Below are positions 1 to 11,206 of a DNA stretch of 64,000 nt, one piece after another. Position 1 is the stretch's first letter. Each line of letters starts with the position of its first letter. The stretch spans positions 8,718,675 to 8,782,674 of the forward strand of contig NC_058046.1 of NCBI RefSeq assembly GCF_020085105.1, written 5' to 3'. The position numbers and the translations under genes are program-made. The notes below the pieces were generated by a model that was not told the DNA's origin, did not search any database, and saw nothing but the letters and a program-made list of their open reading frames with translations. The stretch comes from Siniperca chuatsi. Lineage: Eukaryota > Chordata > Actinopteri > Centrarchiformes > Sinipercidae.

Positions 1-46
1 ACATTATACTCGAATTACTTATAAATACTATAACAGTGCATCTTAC

Positions 47-2110
47 TCAGGCAGCTTAGTGTCTATTTCAAGAGGGCACCATGAGAGCACTTCACAGGTC
101 CGGACAGTCGTGGAATAGTTCTCACACAGCCCTGTCTGTATACCTGAGTGGAAAATGAATGTCAGGTGGTGTTTGCTGTATGGTGTCACATCATTTACAG
201 CTGATGTATTAACACATATCAATCTGATGAAACCCAATGAGGAAGGCCTACCATTGCCTTGAGGATCACTGTGTCCCTTGATACAGTCACAATCATCCAC
301 ACAAGTAGTTGATGGGTTTGGAAGCTGGAGGAGAAATCACGAGTGTTAATCCGTCAACTGATGTGATGCTGTTAGCATGAGGCAACATGTACATCCATAT
401 CAGAATGCCTTTTAAGTGAAGTTATTGGCCTGAGCAGGTCAGTGTTTATCCATCTGTAACATTCTATGATTTCCATAACAAGTGGAAACACTGGGTGCTA
501 CATCACAGAGAGGTCAGAAGTCCCTTTATGCTACACAACAGCAGCCCTGACACTCAACCAAAGGGTACTTTAGCAGGCTGGAAGTTTGCCAACGTGAGGG
601 CCCTTTGGTTGCCACAACACCCCGCTGTCCCAAGTGGTCTTCTGCTTTATACTGAACAGTCCACATGATGAGACATGATCAGACATGATCAGACATGAGA
701 CATTTAAGAAACAAAATGAGGTACAACTCATCAGATTGTTCTTTAATTGTTTTGGCATTGGTGTTTCATCCATTAATCTTCAATATATCAGAGTATAATC
801 AAACTGCATACAAATCTGTGTGACTACGGAGACCCTACGAGACTACATGGGGGAAAAAAATGGGTCCAATAGGGTGCCAACTTACTGGCGCTGAAATATC
901 TAGACGATTAATTGATTTGCAATCGACAAAAAATTAATCAAAACAAAGTTGATGGTGATGCTAGAGGAAGAGTCAGGGGGTCACCAAAGTCATTAAGATT
1001 CCTGGTCTAGGCACCATGAATGTTTATGGAAATCCATCCAATAGTTGCTGAGATATTTCAGTTTGGACCTAAGTGGTGGACATTGGGATATTGGATTATC
1101 TGGTTTCAGCTTTCCAAAAGTGAGGATTACATAATCCTATTTAGAGGATGTGTTTGGGTTGTGTGCTATTGGTTGGACAAAACAAACAATTTAAAGACGT
1201 GGCCTTGGGCTCTGGAAACTTGTGATGGACATTTTCAAAATTAGTTTCTGACACATTAGACTAAATTATTAATCGATTCGTTGGGACAATAATTGATAGA
1301 TTAATCAGTAATGAAAATAATCATTAGTTGCAACTCTAAAAGACCTAAACTCTAATGACATGTTGTGAATCAACAAACCATGTTCACCCTAGAAATGTCT
1401 GAGCAGGAACATCATAGGATGTCATATCACGTAGCATCAGTGACTCACCTCAGGACAACGGGACTGAGTTTGACGGGGGGTAACAACCATATTTGTTAAC
1501 ACAAAGAATGAATTATCACCCTGTTGAAGAGAAGCACAAGGCAATGAAAAAGTCTTACTCACACTCATAGTAGGACCAACTGTGTAGATCAGTTTAGCAC
1601 AATGGCCACATACTACAGATGATAAGTTAAAGTGGAGAGTGGTCATTAAATTTATGTGCGCGTTTTTGTAGTAAAGATAAAATATATGTTTACCTGAGGT
1701 GGGATAACATAATCAGCCACATCCCAAAATCGGGGGTCCATGTCAGATGTGTTGGTGAAGGCAAAACCTTTCACTTTGGTGGAGACGGTACTGATGACAG
1801 AGTCTGTCTCCTGGTAGGCCTTCTGCACCACACACACATACCTGCAGGTTTACAGCACTATGATACTTGCACAAATCACCAGGCAGCTCATTACAACAGT
1901 ATATCCACATTTGACCAAATCCCCAACCCAGAACAGTGGCAACACCATGCTCCCCCAGTCTAAGCTTTTTGTTACTTACCCCACCACATACAGCACCACC
2001 AGAAGTTGGGTGAACCTGAAGACACATCCTATCCGTACGTTTGGAATAACCAGTGTTTTTGGTGTTTCATAATGCAGACAGCTCTGGCAGCAGCCTGCAG
2101 TCCTGCTCAT
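47..2110 (-). CDS. P2X purinergic receptor, P2X4/P2X7-type, 5' part (cut by window edge)
   Basis: Ligand-gated cation channel subunit opened by extracellular ATP. Five coding exons are visible on the minus strand: 1980-2110, 1694-1841, 1449-1520, 252-324 and 47-143; the rest lies beyond base 1. The start MSRTAGCC at 2110 is followed by an intracellular YETPK segment and the first membrane helix ([12 protein letters not shown]). The ectodomain then shows TKVKG, whose lysines belong to the ATP site in this family, [11 protein letters not shown], and the cysteine-rich stretch [12 protein letters not shown]. All are P2X hallmarks. YQETDSV resembles P2X4, while DPQGNGIQTG and NSFFVLTN resemble P2X7, so I leave the subtype open. 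The missing part should hold the lower ectodomain, second helix and C-terminal tail. Exons 1-3 are compact; the intron between 324 and 1449 carries a degenerate MITE. Confidence 0.88.
890..1341. repeat. Degenerate hAT-type MITE plus second dispersed repeat inside the P2X intron
   Basis: Bases about 1085-1341, read on the minus strand, begin TTTAGAGTTGCAACTAATGA and continue with the ATTAATC-rich ends typical of a widespread teleost hAT MITE. The left flank (about 940-1085) instead matches another dispersed repeat of this window (AATCCATCCAATAGTTG; also near 19600, 23980, 30250 and 62780). It looks like one repeat inserted into another, both decayed. No open reading frame of note. Confidence 0.55.
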
Positions 2111-3948
2111 CGTTGCACCACACACCAGTGATGGACTGTGCAATAATGATGAGTGGACACAGCTGCCCTTATTCAAATCATTGTATTCAAATCATATTCA
2201 CTGGTGCATGGACACATCTTCAGCATGTTTTACATATAGTGAACATATGGACAAACTATATACAGTATAGGCTGGACAATAACACTTTCTACATTTTCTG
2301 ACCGTACTAAAAATGGTGCGTCAGAGATGATTCAGTGCAAAAATAAGTTTGCATAGAGCTGGTCAGCGTCATAGTTGCACGTTGAAAAGAGAAGGTGAAT
2401 TTTACAACCACTTTCGATCTTAGCAGCGCGGTTACACTGATTCAGAGAATCTAAAATACATAAAGTAAGTTACATGTAACAATAGAAGAAGACAGAGTGG
2501 AATTGGCAACATTATTATCGTCCTTTCACCAGTGTTTGACCACAGTAATAACTGTTATGTAAATGTATATGCATAAATATTATCATCTTGATATTACAGT
2601 GTTTAGACATGTCTAGGTATATTGGTGTGGCTTGCATTTTAACATTATTTTGGTATTGTAAAGTAGCCATTAATTAAATCTTGCCTGAGACTACAATTGA
2701 ACACTTGCCATTTTGCTAATTTCAGCACATGTGCAGAGATATGTAGAGTACATTGAAATACTTTAGCTGCAACATCATCAGGACATACTGTACATGATAC
2801 TATATATTCATATGGATGTGAAAATGCCAAACACACTGCACTAACCACACATTGTTGGACAACCTATTACTCAGTATTTGGTCTCTGCTGTGAACTCTTC
2901 TTTAATAATCTATTCACTGGTCTGAAGATACTCGACAAAATATACTGCAGCAGACACAATGAAACTTTGTTAAAACTCACCACACATTTACATGCTGGTT
3001 TCAGACACTCACACTGCAATCTCTAACTGATTAAAAAATTGTAAAACAGAGCCTGCACACTGAGGAAAGGAATAGCTGAAACATTTGTGCCTGTTATTCT
3101 TCTGCATCGCAAAGGAATATCTGCGCAATGAGAACTCAATTCAATCTTATCACTACATTGGAATTTTGTTTTTAACATTTATTTTCCACACAATTTAACA
3201 TCAAGAAAGCAGTATTTACATTTTGGATGAACTATATTTCCATAAATATTGAATGCTGATGTGCATGACTGGTAGAGAGAAGTGTGTAACAATGACAACA
3301 CTTGAAACCAACATTGATTAAGAGTCAATTTTTAATTTCCTAGCACACACTGACTTCCATGAACACAGGACAGATACAATGTCACTTTGGTCCAATAGTA
3401 CCTCAGATATAAAGTCTGTATAAAAGAACCATTTCAGTTCACATAGACACTTTGGCATCCCATTTCTCACTGGTGTAGCTTGCCTTCAATAAAATATTTT
3501 TCAACCCTCCCGCTTTCAAGTTTCTTTTAGTTATGAAGTTCATGTTGTGATATTCACACAGGTAAGAAAGAAAGGCTACAGTAGACTGTATACACAATAT
3601 ACATGGATATTTTTCATTGGACAATGTAGACACAAAGACGTGTTAATCATCATCAATAAAACTAATGAAGTACAGTCATTATGTTGTGATTTCAGTGCTG
3701 AATTTTCAAGTACGATATGAAAGCATCTACAAAAAAGTCCACAGTAATGAAGCTACAGTGAAATGTAGACCAGTTAAATCCATCAGAATGAGGCTGACAT
3801 TTTGGGAAACCAGCCATCATGTTCACTCATCTGCCCATCTTTAATAATGCAATCGTTGGCTTCTCACACAAAGAATAACAGGCTCTATGCTCCATCTTCC
3901 TATAAACTGTCAGTTTCTTGAACTGCTAAATTTAGGATGACTCGTAGG
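2111..3948. other. Intergenic stretch, nothing recognised
   Basis: AT-rich sequence between the P2X start and the hAT-like element. I see no conserved exon, RNA gene or long open frame. It should hold the P2X promoter and possibly distal zbtb26 3'UTR, but no signal fixes either boundary. Confidence 0.5.
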
Positions 3949-6369
3949 TAGGGCTGTCACAATTATTACATAATCGCCTGATTGCGATTATTTGAGCCGA
4001 CCGCGATCATTTTACATCATTAGAATCGTTTCCATTCACCTGTATAAAAAGACGACGCCATCCGCGATCGATTAACTAATGTTTAATCTCCCCTCGCTTT
4101 CACCCCTCCCGTGCTGTCTACTGACAATCACACATGCTCTGCAGAGAAACACACACAGAGAGAGTCTCCTGTTTAATGTTGGCCTACTTATGCTGCTTAG
4201 TAAAAGCTTGTAAGTGCACCTGTTGGTGCCGGTGTCATTGGTAACACGTTGGTTTTGATTGTGTCAAAAGGCAACGTCATTAACAACAAGCCTCCTCCAC
4301 AGGTCGCCCAAAGTTTTTTGGGCGACATTATAAAACATACTGCTGACAGAGAGAGTCAACGGAGAAAGAGGTGGAGCGGGGCAATCCGGTGAGACAGAGG
4401 TGTAGTAGGTGTGTGTCTGCGAGTGTGTGTGGGGAAATGAGAACTGAAGGGAAAAGCAAGGGGAGCAGATTAAAGTCATTTGTGAGTAAACACTAACATA
4501 AGGTGGTGAATTAAAATGGTGAAATAATGAATAACCTACTAGAAATAGGGTAAAGTGTTCTTTCAAACCCACATACACACACACAGTGGGGCAAAAATGT
4601 ATTTAGTCAGCCACCAATTGTGCAAGTTCTCCCACTTAAAAAGATGAGAGAGGCCTGTAATTTTCATCATCGGTACACTTCAACTATGAGAGTTAGAATG
4701 GGGGGAAATAATCCAGGAAATCACATTGTAGGATTTTTAATGAATTAATTGGTAAATTCCTTGGTAAAATAAGTATTTGGTCACCTACAAACAAGCAAGA
4801 TTTCTGGCTCTCACAGACCTGTAACTTCTTCTTTAAGAGGCTCCTCTGTCCTCCACTCATTATCTGCATTAATGGTACCTGTTTGAACTCGTTATCAGTA
4901 TAAAAGACACCTGTCCACAACTGTCACACTCTAAACTCCACTATGGCCAAGACCAAAGAGCTGTCAAAGGACACCAGAAACAAAATGGTAGACCTGCACC
5001 AGGCTGGGAAGACTGAATATGCAATAGGTAAGCAGCTTGGTGTGAAGAAATCAACTGTGGGAGCAAGTATTAGAAAATGGAAGACATACAAGACCACTGA
5101 TAATCTCCCTTGATCTGGGGCTCACCCCGTGGGGTCAAAATGATCACAAGAACGGTGAGCAAAAATCCCAGAACCACACGGGGGGACCTAGTGAATGACC
5201 TGCAGAGAGCTGGGACCAAAGTAACAAAGGCTACCATCAGTAACACACTACGCCACCAGGGACTCAAATCTTGCAGTGCCAGACGTGTCCCCCTGCTTAA
5301 GCTAGTACATGTCCAGGCCTGTCTGAAGTTTGCTAGAGAGCATTTGGATGAAGAAGAGGATTGGGAGAATGTCAGATGGTCAGAAGAAACCAAAATAGAA
5401 CTTTTTGGTAAAAAACTCAACTTGTCGTGTTTGGAGGAGAAAGAATGCTGAGTTGCATCCAAAGAACACCATACCTACTGTGAAGCACGGGGGTGGAAAC
5501 GTCATGCTTTGTGGCTGTTTTTCTGCAAAGGGACCAGGGCGACTGATCTGTGTAAAGAAAAGAATGAATGGGGCCATGTATTGTGAGATTGAGTGAAAAC
5601 CTCCTTCCATCAGCAAGGGCATTGAAGATGAAACGTGGCTGGGTCTTTCAGCATGACAATGATCCCAAACACACCGCCCGGGCAACGAAGGCTTGTGGCT
5701 TCGTAAGAAGCATTTCAAGGTCCTGGACTGGCCTAGCCAGTCTCCAGATCTCAACCCCATAGAAAATCTTTGGAGGGAGTTGAAAGTCTGTGTTGCCCAG
5801 CGACAGCCCCAAAACATCACTGCTCTAGAGCAGATCTGCATGGAGGAATGGGCCAAAATACCAGCAGCAGTGTGTGAAAACCTTGTGAAGACTTACAGAA
5901 AACATTTGAGCTCTGTCATTGCCAACAGAGGGTATATAACAAAGTATTGAGATGAACTTTGATTATTGACCAAATAATCATTTTCCACCATGACTTGCAA
6001 ATAAATTCTTTAAAAATCAGACAATGTGATTTCCTGGATTCTTTCCCCCCATTCTGACTCTCATAGTTGAAGTGTACCTATGATGAAAATTACAGGCCTC
6101 CCTCATCTTAAGTGGGAGAACTTGCACAATTGGTGGCTGACTAAATACTTTTTTGCCCCACTGCATCTATAAAAAAATAGATGCGCCCCCCCCCAATGTA
6201 CACGTTCCAATGTTCAATGACAAAAGGCTTTTCCTCTTAAGTTGTATGTGTATTATGATACTCTTAGGCATATACTATAATGGCATAAAATGAACAGAGA
6301 CAATAAAATCGTTAATCAGTTATTTGTACAACAATAGTCAACTAATATTTCATAATCGTGACAGCCCTA
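3949..6369. mobile_element. Non-autonomous hAT-like element (host of a nested Tc1 copy)
   Basis: The ends are inverted repeats: TAGGGCTGTCACAATTAT at 3949 and its near complement ending ATAATCGTGACAGCCCTA at 6369. They are flanked by 8-bp direct repeats CTCGTAGG (3941-3948) and CTCATTGG (6370-6377), which agree at 6 of 8 positions, as expected for an old hAT target-site duplication. Without the Tc1 insert at 4584-6163 the element is about 840 bp and has no transposase, so it is a MITE or deletion derivative. It begins 76 bp past the zbtb26 stop and so probably lies in the 3'UTR. Confidence 0.7.
4584..6163 (+). mobile_element. Tc1-family DNA transposon, broken transposase
   Basis: Long terminal inverted repeats begin CAGTGGGGCAAAAATGTATT at 4584 and end in the complement at 6163. 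The transposase would start near 4943 ([15 protein letters not shown]) with the paired-like helix-turn-helix, then the DDE region: [37 protein letters not shown] and [15 protein letters not shown] are visible. Frame is lost at about 5112 (stop TGA), near 5405, near 5590 and near 5690, so the copy is dead. Both flanks read CA rather than the expected TA. It is nested in the hAT-like element. Confidence 0.9.
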
Positions 6370-6445
6370 CTCATTGGAGTAATCTCCCATCTGAGGGAAA
6401 GTCTGCATCATGCCCATTTCAATGACTGATGGCCTCCAACAAAGC

Positions 6446-7753
6446 TTATAAAAACGAGTCAAGCCCCCCGTCGTGCAGGTTGCCTTCGTTTGCGTTGTCA
6501 AAGCTGTTCTTCCCGTGGATCTGTTTGAGGTGCTTGCGGAGAACTGGTTTGTGAGCAAAAACCATGTCACAGTAGTTGCAGCGGTGTGGCTTGTCCCCAC
6601 TGTGCAGGTTTAGGTGATCCAGCAAAGAACACTTTTGGGTGAAGGTCTTACCGCAGATTTTACACTGGAAGGGCTTGATGCCGGCGTGGACGCGCATGTG
6701 TCGGTGCAGGTTGCCCTTCTGTGTGAAGGTCTTGCCGCACAGGAGGCACATGAACAGCTTGTGCATCTTGAGGTGGTTGGCGTAGTTCTCCAGCTGGCGG
6801 AAGACCCGGGCGCACTTCGGGCACTGGTGGTACCACTGCAGAGGTTTGTCGTAGTTCCTCTGGTGCCCACTGTGTTTCTCTGCTGGAGGAGATGGAGGAG
6901 GGGGACTGAGCGGGTATCCGGCCACGCCCGGTGGAACCGCCATCTCACTGCCACGACTGTCCACAGTGGAGTTGATGAGGGAGTGCTGGGGCTCAGGAGA
7001 GTGGAGGGCAGCAGGTGGGCTGGTGGGGAAGTGACCAGTGATAGAGTTTTCTGCTACGTCAGACACAGACTCCACTTTTACTATAGTAATGTCACTCTCC
7101 ACCATACCTGGCCTTGGACGTCTGCCTAAGATCTGGAGAGGGGACTTAGGCTGTATGATCACATCATCGTCGTCGTCGTCATCATCATCATCGTCATTGT
7201 TGTCATCCCCAACCTGATCCTCCACCTCCTCCTCCTCCCCCTCCTCCTCAAGGACAGTCCGAATCTGAGAGCGCTCTTGCTCTCTCTGAGCCTGGGAGGA
7301 TAAACCCTCCTCCCTCTTCTCCCTCCTCATATCTACATCCACCTCCAGCTGACGTGCAGGCTGAGGTTTGATGAACTTACTGAGAGCTTGAGTGCACTGC
7401 TCCACAATATGACCCATCTGGAGGAAGCTGGCCACTGTCAGGTAATGCACCAGCTCCAGCTCAGGAAACTCCAGCTGACCAGTGTAGCAGGACAACAGCA
7501 GCTGCCGGCCCACCTCCGCCTCCTGGATCATGGAGATCTGGACCTCCCTGGAGTCCTGCTGAAGGATGAACTGGTCCCTCAAGAAAGAGGAGCCGGCAGC
7601 AAACACTACCTTGTGACCAGGGACCTCCAGCTGGTTGATGCGCACAGTAACATCACAGAAGCGCCTCTGGTGTCGTAGGAGGTTCATCTTCTGCAGCATG
7701 GAGTCCCCAAATGTGGCGAAGCGGAACTGCAGGATTACCTGGTTCTGGGCCAT
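6446..7753 (-). CDS. zbtb26: Zinc finger and BTB domain-containing protein 26
   Basis: Nuclear DNA-binding factor, probably a transcriptional regulator like other ZBTB proteins. It is a single coding exon of 435 residues. The BTB/POZ domain spans about residues 8-133 (FCDVTVRINQLEVPGHKVVF, LLLSCYTGQLEFPELELVHY). An acidic linker follows with an 11-aspartate run encoded by a GAT/GAC repeat, then the conserved ALHSPEPQHSLINSTVDSR block. Four C2H2 fingers lie at about residues 308-415, with LFMCLLCGKTFTQKG and FAHKPVLRKHLKQIHGKNSF nearly as I recall them in human ZBTB26. I chose the ATG at 7753 because a splice acceptor (AAACAG before 7781) separates it from the upstream in-frame ATG at 7831. 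Human ZBTB26 is about 441 aa; here the tail after the last finger is shorter and the linker longer. A hAT-like element starts 76 bp downstream. Confidence 0.95.
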   Translation of the reverse strand: MAQNQVILQFRFATFGDSMLQKMNLLRHQRRFCDVTVRINQLEVPGHKVVFAAGSSFLRDQFILQQDSREVQISMIQEAEVGRQLLLSCYTGQLEFPELELVHYLTVASFLQMGHIVEQCTQALSKFIKPQPARQLEVDVDMRREKREEGLSSQAQREQERSQIRTVLEEEGEEEEVEDQVGDDNNDDDDDDDDDDDVIIQPKSPLQILGRRPRPGMVESDITIVKVESVSDVAENSITGHFPTSPPAALHSPEPQHSLINSTVDSRGSEMAVPPGVAGYPLSPPPPSPPAEKHSGHQRNYDKPLQWYHQCPKCARVFRQLENYANHLKMHKLFMCLLCGKTFTQKGNLHRHMRVHAGIKPFQCKICGKTFTQKCSLLDHLNLHSGDKPHRCNYCDMVFAHKPVLRKHLKQIHGKNSFDNANEGNLHDGGLDSFL

Positions 7754-7781
7754 AGTGAACCTAAGGCCAGCAGCAGTGCAC

Positions 7782-8990
7782 CTGTTTAGGACAAATACAG
7801 AGACTGCATCATCTCTCCCGAACAGTCGCACACTATAAATTGTGTGAATTTGATATTTTGTCTGTAAATATTAGACAACTGTAGCCACTCCTCACATTAA
7901 ACTCTGCTTCATAGACATAGAAAGGAATCATTCTACATTCAGAGACACAGTCGACATTTTAATTAAAGATAAAGAGCTGATTTATGTTACTCCCACCACC
8001 TGCGTAAATCACATTTATCACTATAAGCTTCATCAAACGTGGCGCGTGCTGACAGAGAACGTAGAACCAAACTCAGTTCGAAAACCTGCCAATTTAACAC
8101 GAGCATGCGTGTCTGTTTCATAAGCTAGTTAGTTAATTAAATACCGTTGTTTCAAAATATTTTCAGAAAAACTGTCCGCTCTTCAGTTCGGCGTTCATGC
8201 ACTCAAACAAATAGTAACAACAAATTTTAACTGTAGCAACTTCTAAAGTTATAACTAAGTGGTTTGCCTGGTGGTAACAGTGGTGAGCAACGTGTAACGT
8301 TAAGCGAAAAAGATTAAATATTGTTGAATAATGCTTAACGTTACAGCTGAAAGCCGAATTACATTAAATGGTAAAAAAAAGATTACGCTATATTAGTTAT
8401 AGAGTTGCTAAGGTTTGCCGATAAACAAGACATTAATGCAAAACTGTCTGAACAATTCTTAGCGGACAATGGCACTTGGTTTTCGCTGTCCGAGTTGAAT
8501 TGTCTGAACCTATGGCCGCATCAATGTTAGCTTAGCTCCACCGGTAACGTAATGTTAACATATTAGCTTTCTTTTGAGGAAAATAGGTAGCCTGGGCATT
8601 ACTCTTCGGGTTACAGAAAGACAAAAAAGTTATCTTGTATAAAGTGACTCTCCATGTCTAACGTTAGCTATAACGTTATATGTAAACAATCAGTCACAAG
8701 TCGCCTCCCTATTTCCCTTTGGCCTAACGTTACTCCTCCACTCTTTAGCCGACATCTCAGGCTGTCTGATAACATGCAACACACAGCTAACTAACTAGCT
8801 ATATTATCATGTTTTACTTTAGTTGACACAGTAATTAAGTGTTGTGTACCTGTTAACCCCTTGTAAACACACCCGTTAAAGGCGGGTTGTCATCGGAAGG
8901 ACACTTGCTTGTGTCTGACTGGGGATATAAAGGAGCTGCTCCGGATGCAAAACCAATTTAAAGGCCCAGTACAATTTATATGATCGCCTC
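7782..8990 (-). promoter_or_regulatory. Probable zbtb26 5' region with TAACGTTA motif cluster
   Basis: No coding exon is visible. The palindrome TAACGTTA occurs five times, at 8295, 8336, 8659, 8671 and 8725. A possible untranslated first exon ends at 8850 (GGTTAACAG before GTACAC on the minus strand), which could splice to the acceptor at 7781. That splice is a guess from consensus only. Confidence 0.35.
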
Positions 8991-9000
8991 TCATCCTCTA

Positions 9001-10140
9001 GTAAGGCGAAGTTGAAAATATATTCGCAGATTTGAACTTCCCGGATCAATAACTCATAAGCGAAACATTGTTAAAACAAACGACGGCGACGCCTCTTTCC
9101 AATCTTATTAAGGTAGACAACGACGAACTACAACCTAAGTTTCACCAAAACGAGCCGTCCTCCTGGACAATAACACTGGTCTCTATGTTCAGCCGGCTGT
9201 GAGACACAGGGACAGACCGAAAAGAGATACTACAAAAAATATTCAATAACTTCACTCTAAATACAGTGTAGAGTCACCACAATCGCTTCACACATAACTG
9301 GTCTCCTGTTGGTCACAACACTTACTATAATTTGAAAAACGTCTTCGTTTTTCAATCACTCAAAGCAGCGGCCTTGGGGCATGAATTGGGACTCAATTCA
9401 ATAAACTACAGCAACAAACACGATATGTTTTGATGCAGTAAAATACCACACATCTATCAAGAGTCAAAAAGTAAAAAAAAAAAAAAGAAAACTATGGACA
9501 GATGTTCATTTCAGTTGCACAAATCTGGTTTGTTTCTTTTTTTTGTTGCTTCACTTCATGCTTGTTTTGACAAACTTCAGCTTCACTTATGCCTGTTTGA
9601 AATCTCTTGTGGCTGGACTAGATTTTCCCTGACATGCAGTTTATAAGTGTACTACTACCTTTGGATCCCTAAATTCTCCAGACCTAAAGTTAACCACATG
9701 AAAACAAAATATATGTAACAAAATTCAAATCCCCAAAATTATACAAAAAACTTTTTTCTCTCAAACTGTGTTGTAGTATAATCAACAGGAGACTGTGTAT
9801 GTGTGAAGTGATTTTGGTGACACTATATTTGATTGACTATTTTGATTGTATATCTTTTCACTTATTGGTCATAAAAACAAATGGAGGTTCACAAATAATT
9901 TCCTAAAAAACATTTTTATTTTGGGACTGTAATGCACCAATAAACTGTTCAGAGTGTACCCCACCTTACAACTACTGACCACTGGGAAGGGCTCACTTTC
10001 ATCCTTCTCAGAAGAAGCAGTTTAGTAAATATATGATGGATTGTGTGTGTCAATTCATGAAGGCAGCCTAAAGCAATGTTCTGGTTTATGACTTATTGAT
10101 CCGGGAAGTTCGAAATCTGTGAATGTATTTCCATCTTTAC
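9001..10140. repeat. Fold-back element with separated inverted arms
   Basis: Segment 9027-9060 (CAGATTTGAACTTCCCGGAT...) is the inverted match of 10085-10118. Segment 9258-9320 (AGTGT..GTCACC..AATCGCTTCACACATA..GTCTCCTGTTG) is the inverted match of 9783-9830. The pairs are nested in the correct order for one large palindromic element of about 1.1 kb. The sequence between the matched segments is diverged and no open frame is present. It could be a fold-back or MITE-type DNA element. Confidence 0.6.
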
Positions 10141-10289
10141 TGAACTTCATCCTCTCTTTAAATACTTTTCCTAAATTCAAGCCAAAATTACTGTTATAAC
10201 ATAACATCTAACTCAACTGGGGGCTTTGGAGTTTGGAGCTCCTCTGGAATGAGTCTCGTCAGTTTTGAACCTGTAGGTTTTTGGAACTC

Positions 10290-10310
10290 AGATATATATA
10301 TATATATATA
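10290..10310. repeat. (AT)n microsatellite
   Basis: A short run of alternating A and T, just beyond the putative susd1 poly(A) site. Confidence 0.8.
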
Positions 10311-10467
10311 TCATGTCCTAAACAGGGCCGAAATTAACACTCTGAGAACCAACCATGCCATCACATTTGTGGTGAGTACCACGTACCACGTTCCAAGTAC
10401 ATATTCACATCCAATAATCATTCAAGGATTCATTCAGTACATATCCAAGAGTTACCGAAAAAAGATT

Positions 10468-10473
10468 TATTAA
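10468..10473 (-). terminator. Candidate susd1 poly(A) signal
   Basis: AATAAA on the minus strand, about 735 bp after the susd1 stop. It is the best-placed signal I see, but usage is unproven. Confidence 0.35.
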
Positions 10474-10637
10474 AATTATTTACAAAAAGTACAAAACAAA
10501 ATGTACAGGTAGGAAGTCAAGACTCATCAGAACTTAGGAGTGTCGTGTCTTCTTGACACACCTGGAAAAGAAGACAGAGGGAAACCAGGTCATTAAATTA
10601 TAATTATAAGTACTGTGCAGTGTTTTACCTGAACTTG

Positions 10638-10898
10638 TGCTAAACATCAACCCAACCAGCAGTGGAAGCGACAGATGGCCGCCCACCCTGAGTCTGGTTC
10701 TGCTCGAGGTTTCTGCCTCTTAAAAGGAAGTTTTTCCTTGCCACTGTTGCCAAGTGCTTGCTCATGGTGGGAATTGTTGGGTCTCTGTAAATAATATTAT
10801 AAAGAGTACGGTCTAGACCTGCTCTATAGGAAAAGTGCAATGAGATAAATTCTGTTATGAATTAGCGCTATATAAATAAAATGTAATTGAAATTGAAT
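10638..10898 (+). mobile_element. L2-type LINE 3' end fragment
   Basis: The sequence has the typical 3' tail of teleost L2-like LINEs: GGAAGTTTTTCCTTGCCACT, then GTCTAGACCTGCTCTATAGG, and finally GCGCTATATAAATAAAATGT with a TTGAA end. It lies antisense in what is likely the susd1 3'UTR. The GTCTAGACC part recurs at 63563-63640. Confidence 0.75.
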
Positions 10899-11206
10899 CT
10901 GTGTCTACAGTAGCCTACAGTCATTCATTAGTGAAATGTAACAGGCCACTTTCACTGTATACAGGATTACTGCATTTTGTCACCAAAAACAAAATAAAAA
11001 TGAACATTTATGTGTGATTACAATCCCTACTATGTTAATAAATAAAACGTATAATATATTAAAACTGAAATATCCAGAGCATGCATGTATTTCATTTTTG
11101 AAATTCTAGAAACACTAGAATGACTTTGGTCTGTGAACATTTATGTCAATGTTGTTTCACACATAAAAAAAAAACATTAACAGGGTGGGTAATGCACCGT
11201 ATTGTG

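Noticed and set aside
5070-5856. Minus-strand open frames of 130 and 158 residues
   Set aside because: They are antisense to the Tc1 transposase remnant.
6614-7129. 171-residue open frame on the plus strand
   Set aside because: It is the antisense shadow of the zbtb26 zinc-finger exon and has no family features.
7754-7831. In-frame N-terminal extension of Zbtb26 from the ATG at 7831
   Set aside because: A splice acceptor lies between it and the conserved BTB start at 7753, and the extra residues do not resemble ZBTB proteins.
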